64,000 nucleotides of DNA from Chloromonas sp. AAM2 (taxonomy: Eukaryota > Chlorophyta > Chlorophyceae > Chlamydomonadales > Chlamydomonadaceae), in NCBI GenBank assembly GCA_004335635.1, contig QAXH01005269.1, forward strand, positions 50,464-114,463, in the 5' to 3' direction. A program made the translations under genes and the position numbers. Numbering within the stretch: position 1 is the first letter of the stretch; the number at the start of each line of letters is the position of its first letter. Of this stretch, positions 1 through 12,171 are shown piece by piece. The notes under the pieces were generated by a model. It made no database searches and was not told where the DNA came from. It worked only from the letters and a program-made list of their open reading frames with translations.

Positions 1-1384
1 GAACCGTTTTTGACCCCGTTCGTGCGCAGAGCCCTGAGATCGAGGCGGAGTGCTGAAGAATACAAGAGTTAGTTCTGAACGCATCTGTAATTACTGCCAA
101 AACCAGCACGTAACAGTGTTTCAAGTGGTTTGGTGTGTCTATCTGTACTGCTGTATCAAACTTCCCACACTGTCCCAATACTGGCAGTGCACCACGTCTA
201 CCTGTGTATGTTGTTTCAGCCACACCACTGACTCAACAGCTGTTTTGCACATCTCAACCATATCAGGCTCAGGCTCACAAAAAAAGTAAAAGAAATTGTC
301 CCAGAACATATTTCAATATCCTGCGCAGTCTGTCCAGTTCCGTCCGTTGTAAGGTTCTGATAATTTGATGTCTGTGGCGTCAAGCGTCATTCAAAGGGCT
401 GGACCCCACCTGAAATGGCACAGTTCGTAGACTGGCCTCGCCGCTGGCTCCATGGGCAATGGCTGGGCGCACGTTGATGAATCCTGACTGATGAGGGCCA
501 CTGTCTCAAACTGTTTGATGTACATTGCCGTGCTGCCTGGACACTTGACTGCCTGGGCACTGCTGCTGGTGCCTTCACACCGCCCTGGGCCACAGCATGC
601 GATGCTTCGCTCGACACGAAGTTCAAGCTCCGAGATGAGGCCTGCAATCCAGGCCACTCCCCAGCTTCTCTTCCAACAACAGACTGGTTACAATCTCCAA
701 CATTTTTGTTTTGGAAAGGTACAGGCAGGCTTTCATTAGGCTTGAGTTGAGTTTCCGAGACACTTGAAAGTACGAAGCTACTGCCCGACAGCTCCGACAT
801 GTCTCCGACATGTCTCCTGGTGGACACCTGGCGCACCTTGCTTTAAAGGCTACTGCCAGGCCCTTCGGCGTTTGGTGTCGGCAGAGCAGCCTCGAAATTC
901 AAGCTCGACCCGGCCCACAAGCTGATGAAGCAGAGCGCCAAACATGTATGAGTGGGTACGGAACGGACGTGGGAGAGCTTGCTTGTTAGCCGTTGCAAGA
1001 TTGATGGCCTAGGGGCTTGAGTGTGCACTTTTGATCCTTCTTGATCCATGTGCGGGGGACGTACGGCCACAGCGATGGGAAAGCCGTTGCCACGTCCGAG
1101 TTGATGCAGATGTGAGTTAGGATGGCCCATTCGTTTGACCGTGTTGAAGCCAAAGTCATGACCTTGACAAAGGCCTGCTACCACGTGCTTGCCAATTCAT
1201 TAAAGGCCAATCTGGGTGTCATCGTGCCGTTATCAGTCATGTGGTCACACACTCCGAGACTAGCATGCCACACCAGTCTTGGGACGCTGATGTTCAGTCA
1301 TGAATCCAAGCGATATGTAGCAGGTGTTTGCGGATGCAGCATGAACACATGGCGACAGCTGCCAGCAACGCCGCAGTGCCTGAT

Positions 1385-1528
1385 TTACACGCGCTGACGC
1401 ACTACACGCGATCATCAAAGCCAAAGTAAAGTGGGTTTGATACCACTCGGAACGATATCTCCAGAAGGACAGTTGTGTCTTGCCATGCGAAAATGGAGCT
1501 TGCGAGATGCCCCTGATAATACAAGTTG
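1385..1528. repeat. Dispersed repeat, copy 1 (partner at 30461-30592)
   Basis: About 130-140 bases here match 30461-30592 in the same orientation. Shared blocks include GCTGACGCACTACACGCGAT, a stretch ending GTGGGTTTGA, an ACGATATCTCC block, GGACAGTTGTGTCTTGCCAT and GATGCCCCTGA. The copies differ by substitutions and a small indel, so they are old. Neither carries a coding signature; I take it as a piece of an unidentified interspersed repeat. Confidence 0.75.
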
Positions 1529-2278
1529 CTGTGATGATGGCTCGAGTGACCACCTCCATTGCCATTGCTCTGGCAAGTTGCCTTGGCACCGCTGGAAGCA
1601 CACACGACGTTGCCATGCGACGTTGTCATTTGCAACCTCATCTGTGAACAAGGTACCTCACCCTTGTTTGCAATTGTTCAAAAGAAAGTGCCAGACGCTT
1701 CCTTGCCCACTGACCAGGCTGACAGGCGTTAACTGCGTAGCAATTAAGGAGGGTGCAAACAGGCAATCTGCCAAGGGACCTCTGCCCAGGCAGCAGCCCA
1801 AATTGCTGGCTCATCGTCACTCATCAATCTCGTGATTTTCCTTTCCTGCCTATGTTGTCTGTTCAGCTTACCTGCGGTGTTTCTCAGCATGCACCAATGC
1901 AAAACCTCATCCAAGTTACGTGTGTATCTAGCTCACACACGTATGCTGACATGCTGACATGCGGCAGGCCTCCTTGGTAGCCCGGCTTGCATACAGGCCC
2001 TGGCTTCTGCGAGCATGCCTCCAAATGGATGACCAGTGAGCATGTCATCCATATTCGTGTGAAGCCTATCCCGTAAGGGACCTGGGGTCGCATCTGGGGT
2101 CGCCACTGTAACAGATGTTGTAAGTGCCCTGCTTTTTGGGTGGGTGACCTTCTTGTAAGGGCCCTTCTTGGTGTGCAAGACCCAACCTTACACGCTGGCC
2201 CACTCGGCAAGCACATCAAAATAATGCCTTACGCACAGTTATCACAGGTCCAGTTCTGTTGACGGCAACTGTTCAAGA

Positions 2279-2300
2279 AGCATGCATGCATGCATGCATG
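2279..2300. repeat. (GCAT)n microsatellite
   Basis: About five perfect tandem copies of a palindromic GCAT tetramer. Confidence 0.9.
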
Positions 2301-2715
2301 TGGGAGGCAGTGCCCTGCTGTAAGAATATCTGGCGCACGCAAGAAGCGAATCAAAATCACGAACCGTTGAACTAAATAGAGCCCGAGCCATGTGAGTTCA
2401 AATCCCCGGCAGTGTACTGCAACATCAGACCTTGAAGACCTTGAGGACCGTCATCAAATAAGCTAATCATACTCACATAAGCTGTAGCCATCGACGTTTG
2501 GCGTTGGTTTTGTAGCAACCGAAGACGTGCCTGCATCCTGCACTACGGCTTGGCAAGATGCTGCTAATCTCTATCCGCCCGCACGCGCCTGCAGCTCCTT
2601 TCCTTCTCTTAGAATCAATAATCTGGATCTATTTTACCCATCTGCAGTCGCTGCATTACTCGAGCTTCACTGGCCGCTGACCTTGCGCCTTGACCTGCCC
2701 CCTCCAGCTGTACAC

Positions 2716-2881
2716 CTGTTGTTGGATGTCCAGCATGCGCCGCAGCACAAAAAAGAGGAAAACAGACATGCCTGTGGCGTACGCCATGCGCTCATGGTAG
2801 AACAGAGCCAGCTGCTGCTCGCAAGTGAAGTGGTATACGGGCGCGCTGGCCACGGTAACCACTGCATCGTAGCAGTACAGC
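2716..2881 (-). CDS. Isolated exon of a BAP31-like membrane protein
   Basis: On the minus strand a 166-base open exon is bounded by CTGCAG| at its start and CAACAG|GTGTAC at its end. It encodes 55 residues that begin LYCYDAVVTV, continue with CEQQLALFYHERMAYATG and end in a hydrophobic stretch, FFVLRRMLDIQQQ. The arrangement of an amphipathic segment, then a membrane helix with an LRR-type end and a glutamine run, resembles BAP31 (LFRAQRN...FLLRRL), an ER chaperone and sorting protein. That is a resemblance in one exon only. I found no partner exon on either side with matching phase, so this may be a gene with long introns, a gene with diverged termini, or a relic. Confidence 0.4.
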
Positions 2882-4198
2882 CTGCAGTGGCAAGTGGCAT
2901 GATGAGCATGTTCGTGTTGTGGCGTCTACATGCACACATTCAGATGGCTGGCCATCCTGCCACAACATTTGAGCAGCTTGGATTACGCGCTGTCTGATGC
3001 AGAGCCAGCATCTTGTCAGCAGATGCATGTGATGCAGGGTGATTGCTCCAGTGGATGATGCATGTGATCGTTAGAATGACGTCAGAGTGAGAATAACGAC
3101 TCTGTGACCTGTCAATCCTATGGCTACATATCGACTTTTCAGGCCCCGTCTTGGGTCTAACGAGGTTTGTGGTCAGGATAGGGCTTGTCAGGAATCAACT
3201 TCTGAGCTAGCAATCCTTGCCCTCACGTGAGAGGCATCAGCTGAAGACAACGGATGCTAGCCAAAATGCATGGCTCTGTTTGCAGCTGATGGCTGCACAC
3301 GCTCAGCCATCAAGTCATGCACAAAGTCATGCACTCACGAGCAGAGTGCAACCAGTGCCCAGCAAGTGTATCGCAGTTTCTGCATGCACGAAAGGCAGGC
3401 AATGCACTCATAGCTGAGAGCATTTGGTCACAAACTGACTGAGACGCAAGAAATTAACACACTGTGATTTACCGTTAGTCTTGTGAATGTTGTTTTTGTG
3501 CGATATGTCAACCCAGTCAGTTGTATCCTAGTCCATCATCAACCCACCTGGTTGCTCCAAGCTCTAATGCAGAGATCAAGAATGTTGCCACGGACGGCAT
3601 TGGATGGCATGGGCATGACAAGAGCCAACACTAACAACGCCTGCAGTGATGGTGGCACTGGTTGCAATCTAACCATGTGCTGAACATTCTTGGATCATCA
3701 ACAGGATCATTTTTGGCAGAGCAGACGGGCTGCACGGAACCTCGAGCTAGGACTGATGAACATGACCTGAACAACGTGCATCAAGGTTTGCAATCCGCCA
3801 ATGAATCACGGTTGACGGCATCGCCACCTACCTCCAGCAACAGCACGATTGCGAACAAAAACCATCCTGGACTTGGTAGCATTGTGCCCTACTTGAAGCT
3901 AGTACTGAAAGGCAAACAGCGAGCCCTGATTGCTAGCGAATGCCACAGAAAAACGTTTGCAAGCAAGGTGGCACAATGGGGCCTTGGGGGTTAGCCGTTA
4001 TGGATTGGTAACGGAACCCAGAGGTCATTGTTTCTGGCTGCAACCCGCTCAGGCAGTTTGATGGCCTTGACTTGGTTGCAGTCTGCTGGCGCAAGGACGA
4101 TTATCATCTTCATCGCTCAACCCTCTCTCTTCAAACTTTCTGTAAAAAGAAAGCCCGGGCGCGCTTCACTGCTTACTGTGTGTTAATCTTTGAACACT
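2882..4198. other. Intergenic region upstream of the ZNF598 gene
   Basis: No gene supported. It should hold the 5' part of the gene of the 2716-2881 exon, if that gene is intact, and the promoter and 5' UTR of the ZNF598-like gene starting at 4199. No clear TATA box or other element stands out. Confidence 0.4.
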
Positions 4199-7100
4199 AT
4201 GAACGTGGACGAATGCTGCGCCATCTGCGCGGAGCCTTTGGAATGGACAGGTATTGGAGAGTGCGGCCACACGGAGACCTGCAGCAAGTGTGTGGCGCGG
4301 TGGCGTTTTGTACTCAAAGACAAGACCTGCATGATGTGCAAACAAGAGCAGCCGAGCGTCTACTTCACGCGCTTCATGGGCGATTATACTCCTCGTCTTA
4401 GCCCTGAGCAGTTTGCGGATCTTCAGGTAGGCGTTGTCCCACGATGACATCAGCAAAGAAGGGCTGCTGAAGCCATGCTGCCGCTTAAGGTTTTAATGTA
4501 TTGCGAAGGCTTCAAGAAGATTGTGTCTGCCCTTTCTTGCTGCCTATTCGAGCAGGCTAGGGCCAACCGAGGAGAGGTTCATCACCTGCCGGACATCTCA
4601 GGCTATTTTGATGACCCCAACCACTTTCAGCTCATCAAGTAGGTGGCGTGGCATCGCACCACTGTAGGCCATCCAGGTCCAGTGGCTGGCATGGCTACTG
4701 CCTGCTACAGAGACAGCTCCAAACAGGCACCTTGGACGAGTGACAAACATGGCTGAGACCGGCTGTCCTTAACTACATTGTTATGGTGCCCTGCCACAGG
4801 AGCCTATGTGGGTATACTCACTCCTATATCTCTGAGAAATGTGCCGAGGCGGGGCGCGAAACACCTGTCTTCACGTCCACTGCTGGTATGAAGAAGTTTG
4901 TGGACATGCACTACAAGATGCACTTCTGCGACATTTGCTTGGCATCTCGCAAGGTATGCAGTGTGGCATTTGAGCTCTGAGTTTGCAACCAGCCTACTCG
5001 TTCTTGTTGCTGGGGATGCGGTGATGCTCAAAGAATAGAATTCCTGTCGATTGGTATCCCAGGTCGTGCGTGCATGGCTCCAATAAACGCATCTGAAGCT
5101 GCACGAAAGACAAGGCAGACATAGAACAGAAGAGGAGGAGCAGTGCAGCGTGATCCAAGAGCCAAGATCACTGGTCATCCCTCGACCACTCATGGCATAG
5201 GCTGGCTGACGTTCTCTTCTCTTTCAAAACTGGTGATGGCCTTCCGCAAGAGCTTGTTACAGGGAGATTCAAACCCCCCTCTGTTTGCTGCGCGCTTTTT
5301 GAGTCTGTATCGTTCCATCTTACACCGTGAAAAAGCGATCCCGATGTACAAGCGACACACAGCTTAAGAGTTATGACTGACATGGCACCAAAATCTTTTT
5401 TCTGAGCTGCAGGTGTTCATCTGCGAGCAGCATCTGTACACCAAAGTGGACTTGGAAAAGCACATGAGGACCGGGGATGTGACCGGGCCGCTGGCAGAAA
5501 CGTCCTTCAAGGTGGACAAATTGACAGCATTTGGTGCCTTGAGGCACGTGGCTATAGGTCGCAGGTGCAGCAAGGACAGCTAGGATGTGTTCAGGTTGCA
5601 TCGGTTGGTCCCAGGCAGGCAACAACCAGTTGACAGCGTGGCCTAGCTGAGCCGGGCTACTGAGCCACCTGACATGCCAACATGGTGGCAGACTTATGGT
5701 GTTTTACCTGCTCCGGTTCAACTTGCTCCCTGCAGGGCCATCCGTTGTGCAAGTTCTGCCGCAAGCGGTTCTACGATTCCAACGACCTGTTCAAGCACAT
5801 GGAGTCGGAGCACGAGCACTGCTTCCTGTGCCGGCGCCAGACACCGGGGCAGTACGTGTACTACCGGCACTACGAGGAGCTGGAAGGTGGGCAGGCATGG
5901 TTTTGAGAGGCCGTTTTGGACGTTGGTTGTGGGTGTCAACGGTCGTGAACCAGGGACTGCACTTGAAAATGATATGTACTGCTGATGGTCCTCTATTGGC
6001 TGTGTCACCTTACATTGCATTGGGGCCCTTGTCCATTGAAGCCTTCTCTGCTGCCTCTGCTGCCTGTATACGAAGTAGCTAACCTGCTGCATGGCGCTGC
6101 TCCAGTGCCCGTGTCACGTGTGTCCGGCCACACCACCTGGCAACGCATGTTGGAGTCCCTCCGCTGGTATGCAGGGCCTTCTGAGCCTTCTGCACATCAT
6201 GGGAAGATATGACGATGATGTTGTTGGTTATTCTTTCACATCATCAGTTTATCATCCGCTTTAAGTTATCCTTACTTATGCTGTCCCGGAGGTCACTGGC
6301 TGTTTCCTTCTACCCGCAGAGCACTTCCACACGCAGCACCACCCCTGCCCGCACCCCGCCTGTCTGGAGAAGAAGTTCGTGGTGTTCCTGGCCGAGCACG
6401 AGCTCAAGCGGCACTTTGCCTCGGAGCACGGCGAGGAGCTCAAGATGTCCCGGGCGCAGCGCAGGGAGGCGCTCACTATACCCATCAACCTGCAGTACAG
6501 GGAGCAGGACAGAGCAGGTGCGGGAAGACAAATTTCTACTCACCAGCATCGCCTGCAGGACTGTCAGACAGGCAGAGGAGGCTAAAGTGGGACACCTGCA
6601 GAATGGGTCAGGAGGGTTGGTTCAGTTGCTCTGTCGGTTTTGTGTTGGCACGTGCGAGAGTTGCTGGCAGCTGTGGGCTTGATTGCAAAAGCATCGGAAC
6701 GTTGATGTCAGTGGCATGATGACATTCGCATGTGCATGACATGCCGCTGATCGCCATGCCCGCTGAATGCCATGCCCGCTGAATGCCATGCCCGCTGAAT
6801 GCCATGCCCGCTGATTGCCATGCCCGCTGAATGTTATGCCCGTTGAGTGCAGCTGCTGAAATGCAACAGCTTTTAGAGCGTCCAGGAGTGACTATTGGCG
6901 GGGGCGACCAGGTGACCTCCCGCCACGGCCGCAACAACGCCAACGCACGCAGCGCACGGGCATTGGGTGTTGCAGGCTCCAACGGTCACAGCGGTTTTGG
7001 GGCCGAAGACAGCCCCTCGAGCATTGCGTTCACCACAGACGACTTTCCACAGGTAATGACGATGATGGGAACTTTGCACCAGCAGTTTTTTGCAATGTGG

Positions 7101-9714
7101 TTATGTTTATGTTTTATTTGGATGTTAAGCCATCTTCTGTTCCACTTATCGGAGCATACAGATGTGAAAAGACGCTCACCAATCACCTTCCGCAGGCCGA
7201 GGGCATGGCTAGCGGCCTTAGCCAGATGACGGGGCGCTGGGGCGGTTTTGCGGCCAGCGGGGAGGCCAATGGCGGCGCATCCAGCGGTGCAGGGCCGTCC
7301 AGAGGCCTGTCACAGGTCAGGAGAGTGCATCATCGCGGGTCACTGAAAGCGGCAAACGTGCAGCGAAAAGCGCGCTTTCACCGCTTTCAACAATATCAGG
7401 ACGGGAAGCGGGTCATAACGCAGCACAAAACGGTTTCCGTGAACGTTTTCGGACTGTGCGCTCAAATTTTGATTGCATCATCGTTCGTGTTCATTGTGTT
7501 CTGCACTTTACACATGCTGTACAAGCACGTGCACCATGCCAACAACGAGTACAATTGAAGCCTACTGCCAGAGTTGCAGATTGCTGCTGAGCCGAACCAA
7601 CACGGCATTAGTAGAGTGTATCATGTGTTGGTTGTCGGGTGATCTGTGCTGCCCAGGAGCAATTCCCAGCCCTGCCCACGATGTCCAAGTCAGCCAAGAA
7701 GAAGCTGCGCGCACAGCAGGCCGCAGGCACTTCACTAGCAGACCAGCTCAGAGCAGTCAACATGCCGGTGCGCGTCATAAGCCGTGCAAACAAGCACTCG
7801 GCGCCTCGCCCGCCGGTTGATCCCGACCCGCGCGCTGCCGCATCAAGGCAGGCACAACCCAGTGCTGCCCCAGTCGCTGCTGCACGCGGTGCACCTTCTG
7901 CACCAGCGGCTACAGCAGCTGTAGCAGCCGCCCTTGCGCCTGCACGGGCAGCATCGCCTGCTCTGGCTCCCGCTCATGCAGCCTCGCCTGCCGTGCTGGC
8001 ATCTAGTACGGCTGCTTTGAGCAACGCTTCCAGCTTCAATGCCCTTGCTGAGCTGCCGCCTGACTCGAGCCCCTCTGGACCGCCTGAGCCCGCTCCGCAG
8101 GTGTTCCGCCCCGCGCACCTCACAGTGGCCGCCATTGCAGCGGGCCGAGCGGGCGCCACCGCCTCTCCCATCCGTCCAGACAGCGCCACACGAGACGCAT
8201 TGCGGCCACATTTGGCTGAAGACTTTCCCTCCTTGCCCGCCGCACCGCCTGCCGCTGCACGCGGCACAGCCCCAGCCGCCGCAGCACCACGTTTTGCTGC
8301 CGCTGGCCTCTCCAGACCATCGTCATCCACATCCCTATCGCTGCTCCAGCCAGCCAGCACCAGCACACCTGCTGCCCCGCCGCCTCAACTGCAGGGTGAC
8401 GATTTTCCCAGCCTGCCACCCACCACAGCAGCCCCCAAGAGGACTGGCTTAACTGCCAAGGGTATCAAGGCACCCGCAGCACCTTCAAGGTACACATGCA
8501 AGGATGTTGAGGGCTACTGTTCACACCCTGCTGTCTTGCCACTTTGCCAGCTGTGGATCAGTGATGCCATGCAAGCCATGGCTGCAGTAGCAGACTCTGT
8601 ACTTTCAAAAACCGATGCAGAGCCACGTTCCTTCACATAAGATTTGTGCCTGTGTCTGGCGTATGGAGGTTTTGCAGAAATTCTCTTCCCTGTTTGCTGT
8701 GTCCGCAGGCCGTCCTTTTGGGCACAGCAGCCGTCACAGGCCACCACCCGCACATCACCCAGCCCCACACGCGCCCAGGCGGCCGCCCCCCACTCATCTC
8801 CCAAAGCATCCACCTCTACTTCTGGAAGCAGTGGCGCCAGCTCGGGCAATGCTGTGAGCCAGAGCCTGCAGCAGGCCAACCGGCTGATGATTTCAAAGAT
8901 CCAATCCCAGCTGGCAGACGATGCACGTTTTGTCTCATTCAAACAGCAGAGCCAGGCGTTTCTTCGTGGCGACCTTGGCGCCTCACAATACCATGACCAC
9001 GTGGTTCAGCTGGGTCTCATGGCATTGGTTCCGGAGCTGGCTTCCCTGTGCCCTGCAGCTGACCGCCGGGATGCGCTGCTAGAAGCACACGTGGCGTTTC
9101 TGTCTACACCTGCAGCACAGCAACCAGCGACAGTTGGCAGCGGTTGGGTACCGCCTGAGGCCGCTAAAGCAGCAGCTGAGCAAGCGGCACGGAGGGCCAG
9201 TTGGACATGCTCGCACTGCACCCTGACCAACGCGCCGGATACTGTTGCATGTGAGGCATGTGAGGCGGCCCGGCCTGGGTATGCTGCGCCACAAGCGGAT
9301 GCGTTTCCATCTCTTTCAAGCGCGTACAATGGCGGGCGAAATGCACCGGCACCAGTAGCCAATGGGATAGGGTCTAGCAGCAGTAGTGCAGCAGGGGATG
9401 ATGCAGGAAGCAGCAGTGCGAGTGCTGGTGGGGGGAAGAAGGGGAAAGGGAAAGGGACTAAGATAACGATAGGCTTGGGCGCAGGCACAGGGAGGCAAGG
9501 TGGTGGTGCAGGGGCAGGGACACATGCAGTGCAGAACCAGTGGGCTGCCGGAGGGGCAGCGGGTGGAGGCAGCCAGGCAGCGTTGAGGTCCCAGGTGGAA
9601 CAGGCGCGCCAGTTGATAGCCAGCCGGGGAGGCAAGAGCACATGGACGTCGGCAGGGGGAGGCACCAAGCTTTCAAGGATGCACAGTGCTTTGAATGATG
9701 CTTGGGGGGAGTAG
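4199..9714 (+). CDS. ZNF598: ZNF598/Hel2-type RING E3 ubiquitin ligase with C-terminal RanBP2 zinc finger
   Basis: Ten exons join in phase into 1023 residues: 4199-4426, 4556-4638, 4800-4953, 5413-5511, 5736-5886, 6320-6517, 6853-7052, 7196-7315, 7657-8489, 8709-9714. The start is ATG 4199, a few codons before the RING. The RING uses C7, C10, C22, H24, C28, C31, C44 and C47. It is followed by the family segments FDDPNHFQLIK and LCGYTHS and by C2H2-like fingers (HFCDICLASRK, VFICEQHLYTKVDLEKHM, HPLCKFCRKRFYDSNDLFKH, HCFLCRRQTPGQY, a block ending FASEHGEELKM). The second half is Ala/Pro/Ser-rich with repeated acidic FPxL motifs. Near the C-terminus is a RanBP2-type finger (WTCSHC...N...CEAC). 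Family members ubiquitinate eS10, uS10 and uS3 on collided ribosomes in ribosome-associated quality control. A TGTAA signal lies at 9842. Family assignment is firm; the RanBP2 finger is unusual. Confidence 0.93.
6741..6846. repeat. 16-base tandem repeat in ZNF598 intron 6
   Basis: About six copies of a unit close to ATGCCATGCCCGCTGA. The last, degenerate copy runs directly into the TGCAG acceptor of exon 7 at 6853. Confidence 0.9.
9202..9264 (+). other. RanBP2-type zinc finger coding segment
   Basis: Within the last ZNF598 exon, the pattern W-x-C-x2-C-x3-N-x6-C-x2-C is complete (WTCSHCTLTN followed by CEAC). This class binds ubiquitin (NZF type) or single-stranded RNA. The residues after the first cysteine pair do not by themselves decide between the two. 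Confidence 0.85.
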
Positions 9715-9789
9715 AGAGAGCTGGTTGGTGCTGTTTTAGTGTCATGTGAGCTGCTGTGAAGACATGTGCGTGAAGACTAAACATAACCA

Positions 9790-9812
9790 CATTACATTAC
9801 ATTACATTACAT
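9790..9812. repeat. (ACATT)n microsatellite
   Basis: Four to five tandem copies in the 3' flank of the ZNF598 gene, about 30 bases before the candidate TGTAA signal. Confidence 0.85.
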
Positions 9813-12171
9813 GGTGGGTTGAGTCAATGAAACTCATGGTGTGTAACACATCCTTCTTCCCTTGTTCCGCATGAGACCTATCCACTAACCTTACCCCTAC
9901 TGCCAGCGTGTTTGTGCAGTTGCCAGTATGTAAGCGTGTGTGCTGTGGGCAAGCTTGCGTGTGGACCGCATGCACATCGTACAGGACTTTTTTCAGGCTT
10001 TCCTGCCTGCTCGGACCGTTGACATGCTGTGACTGAACTATGCTGATGATGTGCCTGCAGCCTCAAGGCTGTCGTTTGTTGTTGAGCCGTTCCCTTGTTA
10101 CAAGTGTGCGACCACAAGGCAAACGTGCTACTCTAGTAGAGCGTCTCAGGCGAGTATGACACTTGGAGTTGAACACACATGTTGTGTCGCCTGTAAGGAT
10201 CATTGGTTGCATCAGGCTAGCAGAGACTGCCACATAACACCATGTGGCGCAGCGACAGATGATTGGCTAAATCGCCAAAGCACATCCAAGTGACCGTACA
10301 GCTAACGTGACGTACAGCTAAGTGGCAAGAATTGCATCCCTTTTCTTTCCTGGCAAGCTTTATTTTTTCCTGGCAAGACAACTCTTTGCTAGCAACTAAA
10401 GGAAGGATTGTGTTACATCAGCCTAGCGTGAACCGCATAGCACTGGTTCGGATGTGGACTAATACGTTGAAAAGAAAATTTAGCCTGTTTAAGCGGGAAA
10501 TAGTTTTCGAGGCGCCAGCGACCTTGGAAAGGCGATCAGCAGCCCGCACTCTCGTTCCAAAGCAATAGACGACATCCTTGCTTTGCTTGCCATCTCTTAC
10601 GAGCTCCCTGTTCAAGACTAGTTTTGCTGCGCACAGGAGTCGTTCCCCGACAACAAACGGCCAACATTGTACGTGCATTTTGTTCTGTGGCCCTTACTCT
10701 GTAAACACAATGATTTGTAGTATTGAAGTGCCCTGCACCCTGGACGACGGTTTCAGCAGGGCTGCGGCAGTGACGTGCGAGTCCGCTTCCAACAGGCAAA
10801 AACAACATATCAACGCAAACTACAGCTGGGTCGAACGCGACGCAATCAAGCCTGCACAAGGTCACCGCGATAAAAGCAAATGGGAAATAACGCATCGACG
10901 TCACCAATCTTGATTTGTGAATGGAATGCCGAGCTGGTCCGCAGCACGCACGCTCGCAGGTTGGATACAACTCACCCCGATGGTAGGTCCTGACTCACGC
11001 TTTAGTGCTTGGTCAAATTCGTCTTGGTCAAACTCGTGCCCGTACTTTTGACATGCGACTGCCGCGCAAATGCCGTACTCGGAATTGAACAGGAGTGCAA
11101 TACTAGCTGGGAACATCCCCTTTGCTGTAAACATCTCTCTCAGACAGTTTAGTGGACGATGACTTGAACCATCCCGTACCACGCATTCCATCAGATTGAA
11201 TTGGATTGACTTGGAATGGGCCAAGCCGTTTCAGCCCATCGTACACACAGTGTTAGGCATCCGAGCGCACAGCGCTTCATACCAATGCTACATGTCCAAG
11301 CTACAACAGGGGCATTTGATGTGTCTTTAACGTGAGCAGGGCTGATGCGCCCAGCAATGCGCTTATGCCAGGCTCAAGGAACGACTATCCAGGTGAGCCT
11401 GGACAACACAAACAGCAGATGTGCTGCGCAAGACTGGCCAAGCCACATCCTGACGCCTCAACGCATGCCTGTATGCTTGTATTCCGCCCTGCCCGTGTGC
11501 CTGTATGCTTGTGCAGTCTCCACAAGGGCCTTTGAAAACGAAGGTCAACGGAATGGAGCTACAAGTAGATGCAAGGTGAGCTGGTTTTCATTGGAAAACT
11601 TGCTGCAGCCATCAACTCCAAAGCATCTGGTGCCCACATGTTCATAAAAGTTCTAGGTACCTGACGCTGATGCAAGTCAAAACAGTTCTGTTCTAACTAC
11701 CGGGCAAGAGTGTAGGGCTACGTTGGCGTCCTACACCTGGTGCTCGGCTCATCATGCATCCCGCAGCTGAATATCAAATTCAGTATTGTGAGAGGCCGTG
11801 TTGGAGATATGCCCATACACACCCAACTCGGCACGGCAGGCAAGGAGGCCGGACCCGCAAACTTTTATCATTGCAGGCCTGCCGGCCCAGAAGCCCTCTG
11901 AAGCCATGTATGTTTGCCACTGCTCCGGCAGGGCTGCGGAGCGTATGGAATCGTCTAAGGGCAACCAAAGGTCGGACTACGTAGCAACAATGACCTGCTG
12001 TGATCCCGAATTTGTGCTGGTTGCGCCAATACGATAACCATACAGCAAGACCATACACCAGAACACCATGACCAGCAGATGTTGGCCAGCACAGTTTCAA
12101 TACACGTGTGCCTGCGTGGTGCACACCTGAGTGCTGAACGTCCAGCAGGTTGTGCTCCTCGCCTAGACACG

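Larger units (their letters stand above)
1..2715. other. Left-edge region without a supported gene
   Basis: No open frame here shows a recognisable domain or a convincing chain of splice-compatible exons; frames of 60-150 codons occur on both strands but look random. The stretch holds one copy of a dispersed repeat (1385-1528), a short GCAT tandem repeat near 2280-2300, and a partial inverted-repeat-element terminus near 296-310. It may contain UTR or introns of the gene whose exon lies at 2716-2881 on the minus strand. Confidence 0.5.

Noticed and set aside
2380..2425. GAGTTCAAATCCCC resembling a tRNA T-arm
   Set aside because: No matching acceptor stem, D-arm or anticodon arm can be folded around it in either direction.
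6741..6846. Regular repeats considered as a CRISPR array
   Set aside because: They are contiguous 16-base tandem copies with no unique spacers, in a eukaryotic intron.
9006..9668. 220-codon frame antisense to the last ZNF598 exon
   Set aside because: The plus strand is supported by splice phase and the RanBP2 finger; the antisense product is a proline/alanine-rich shadow.
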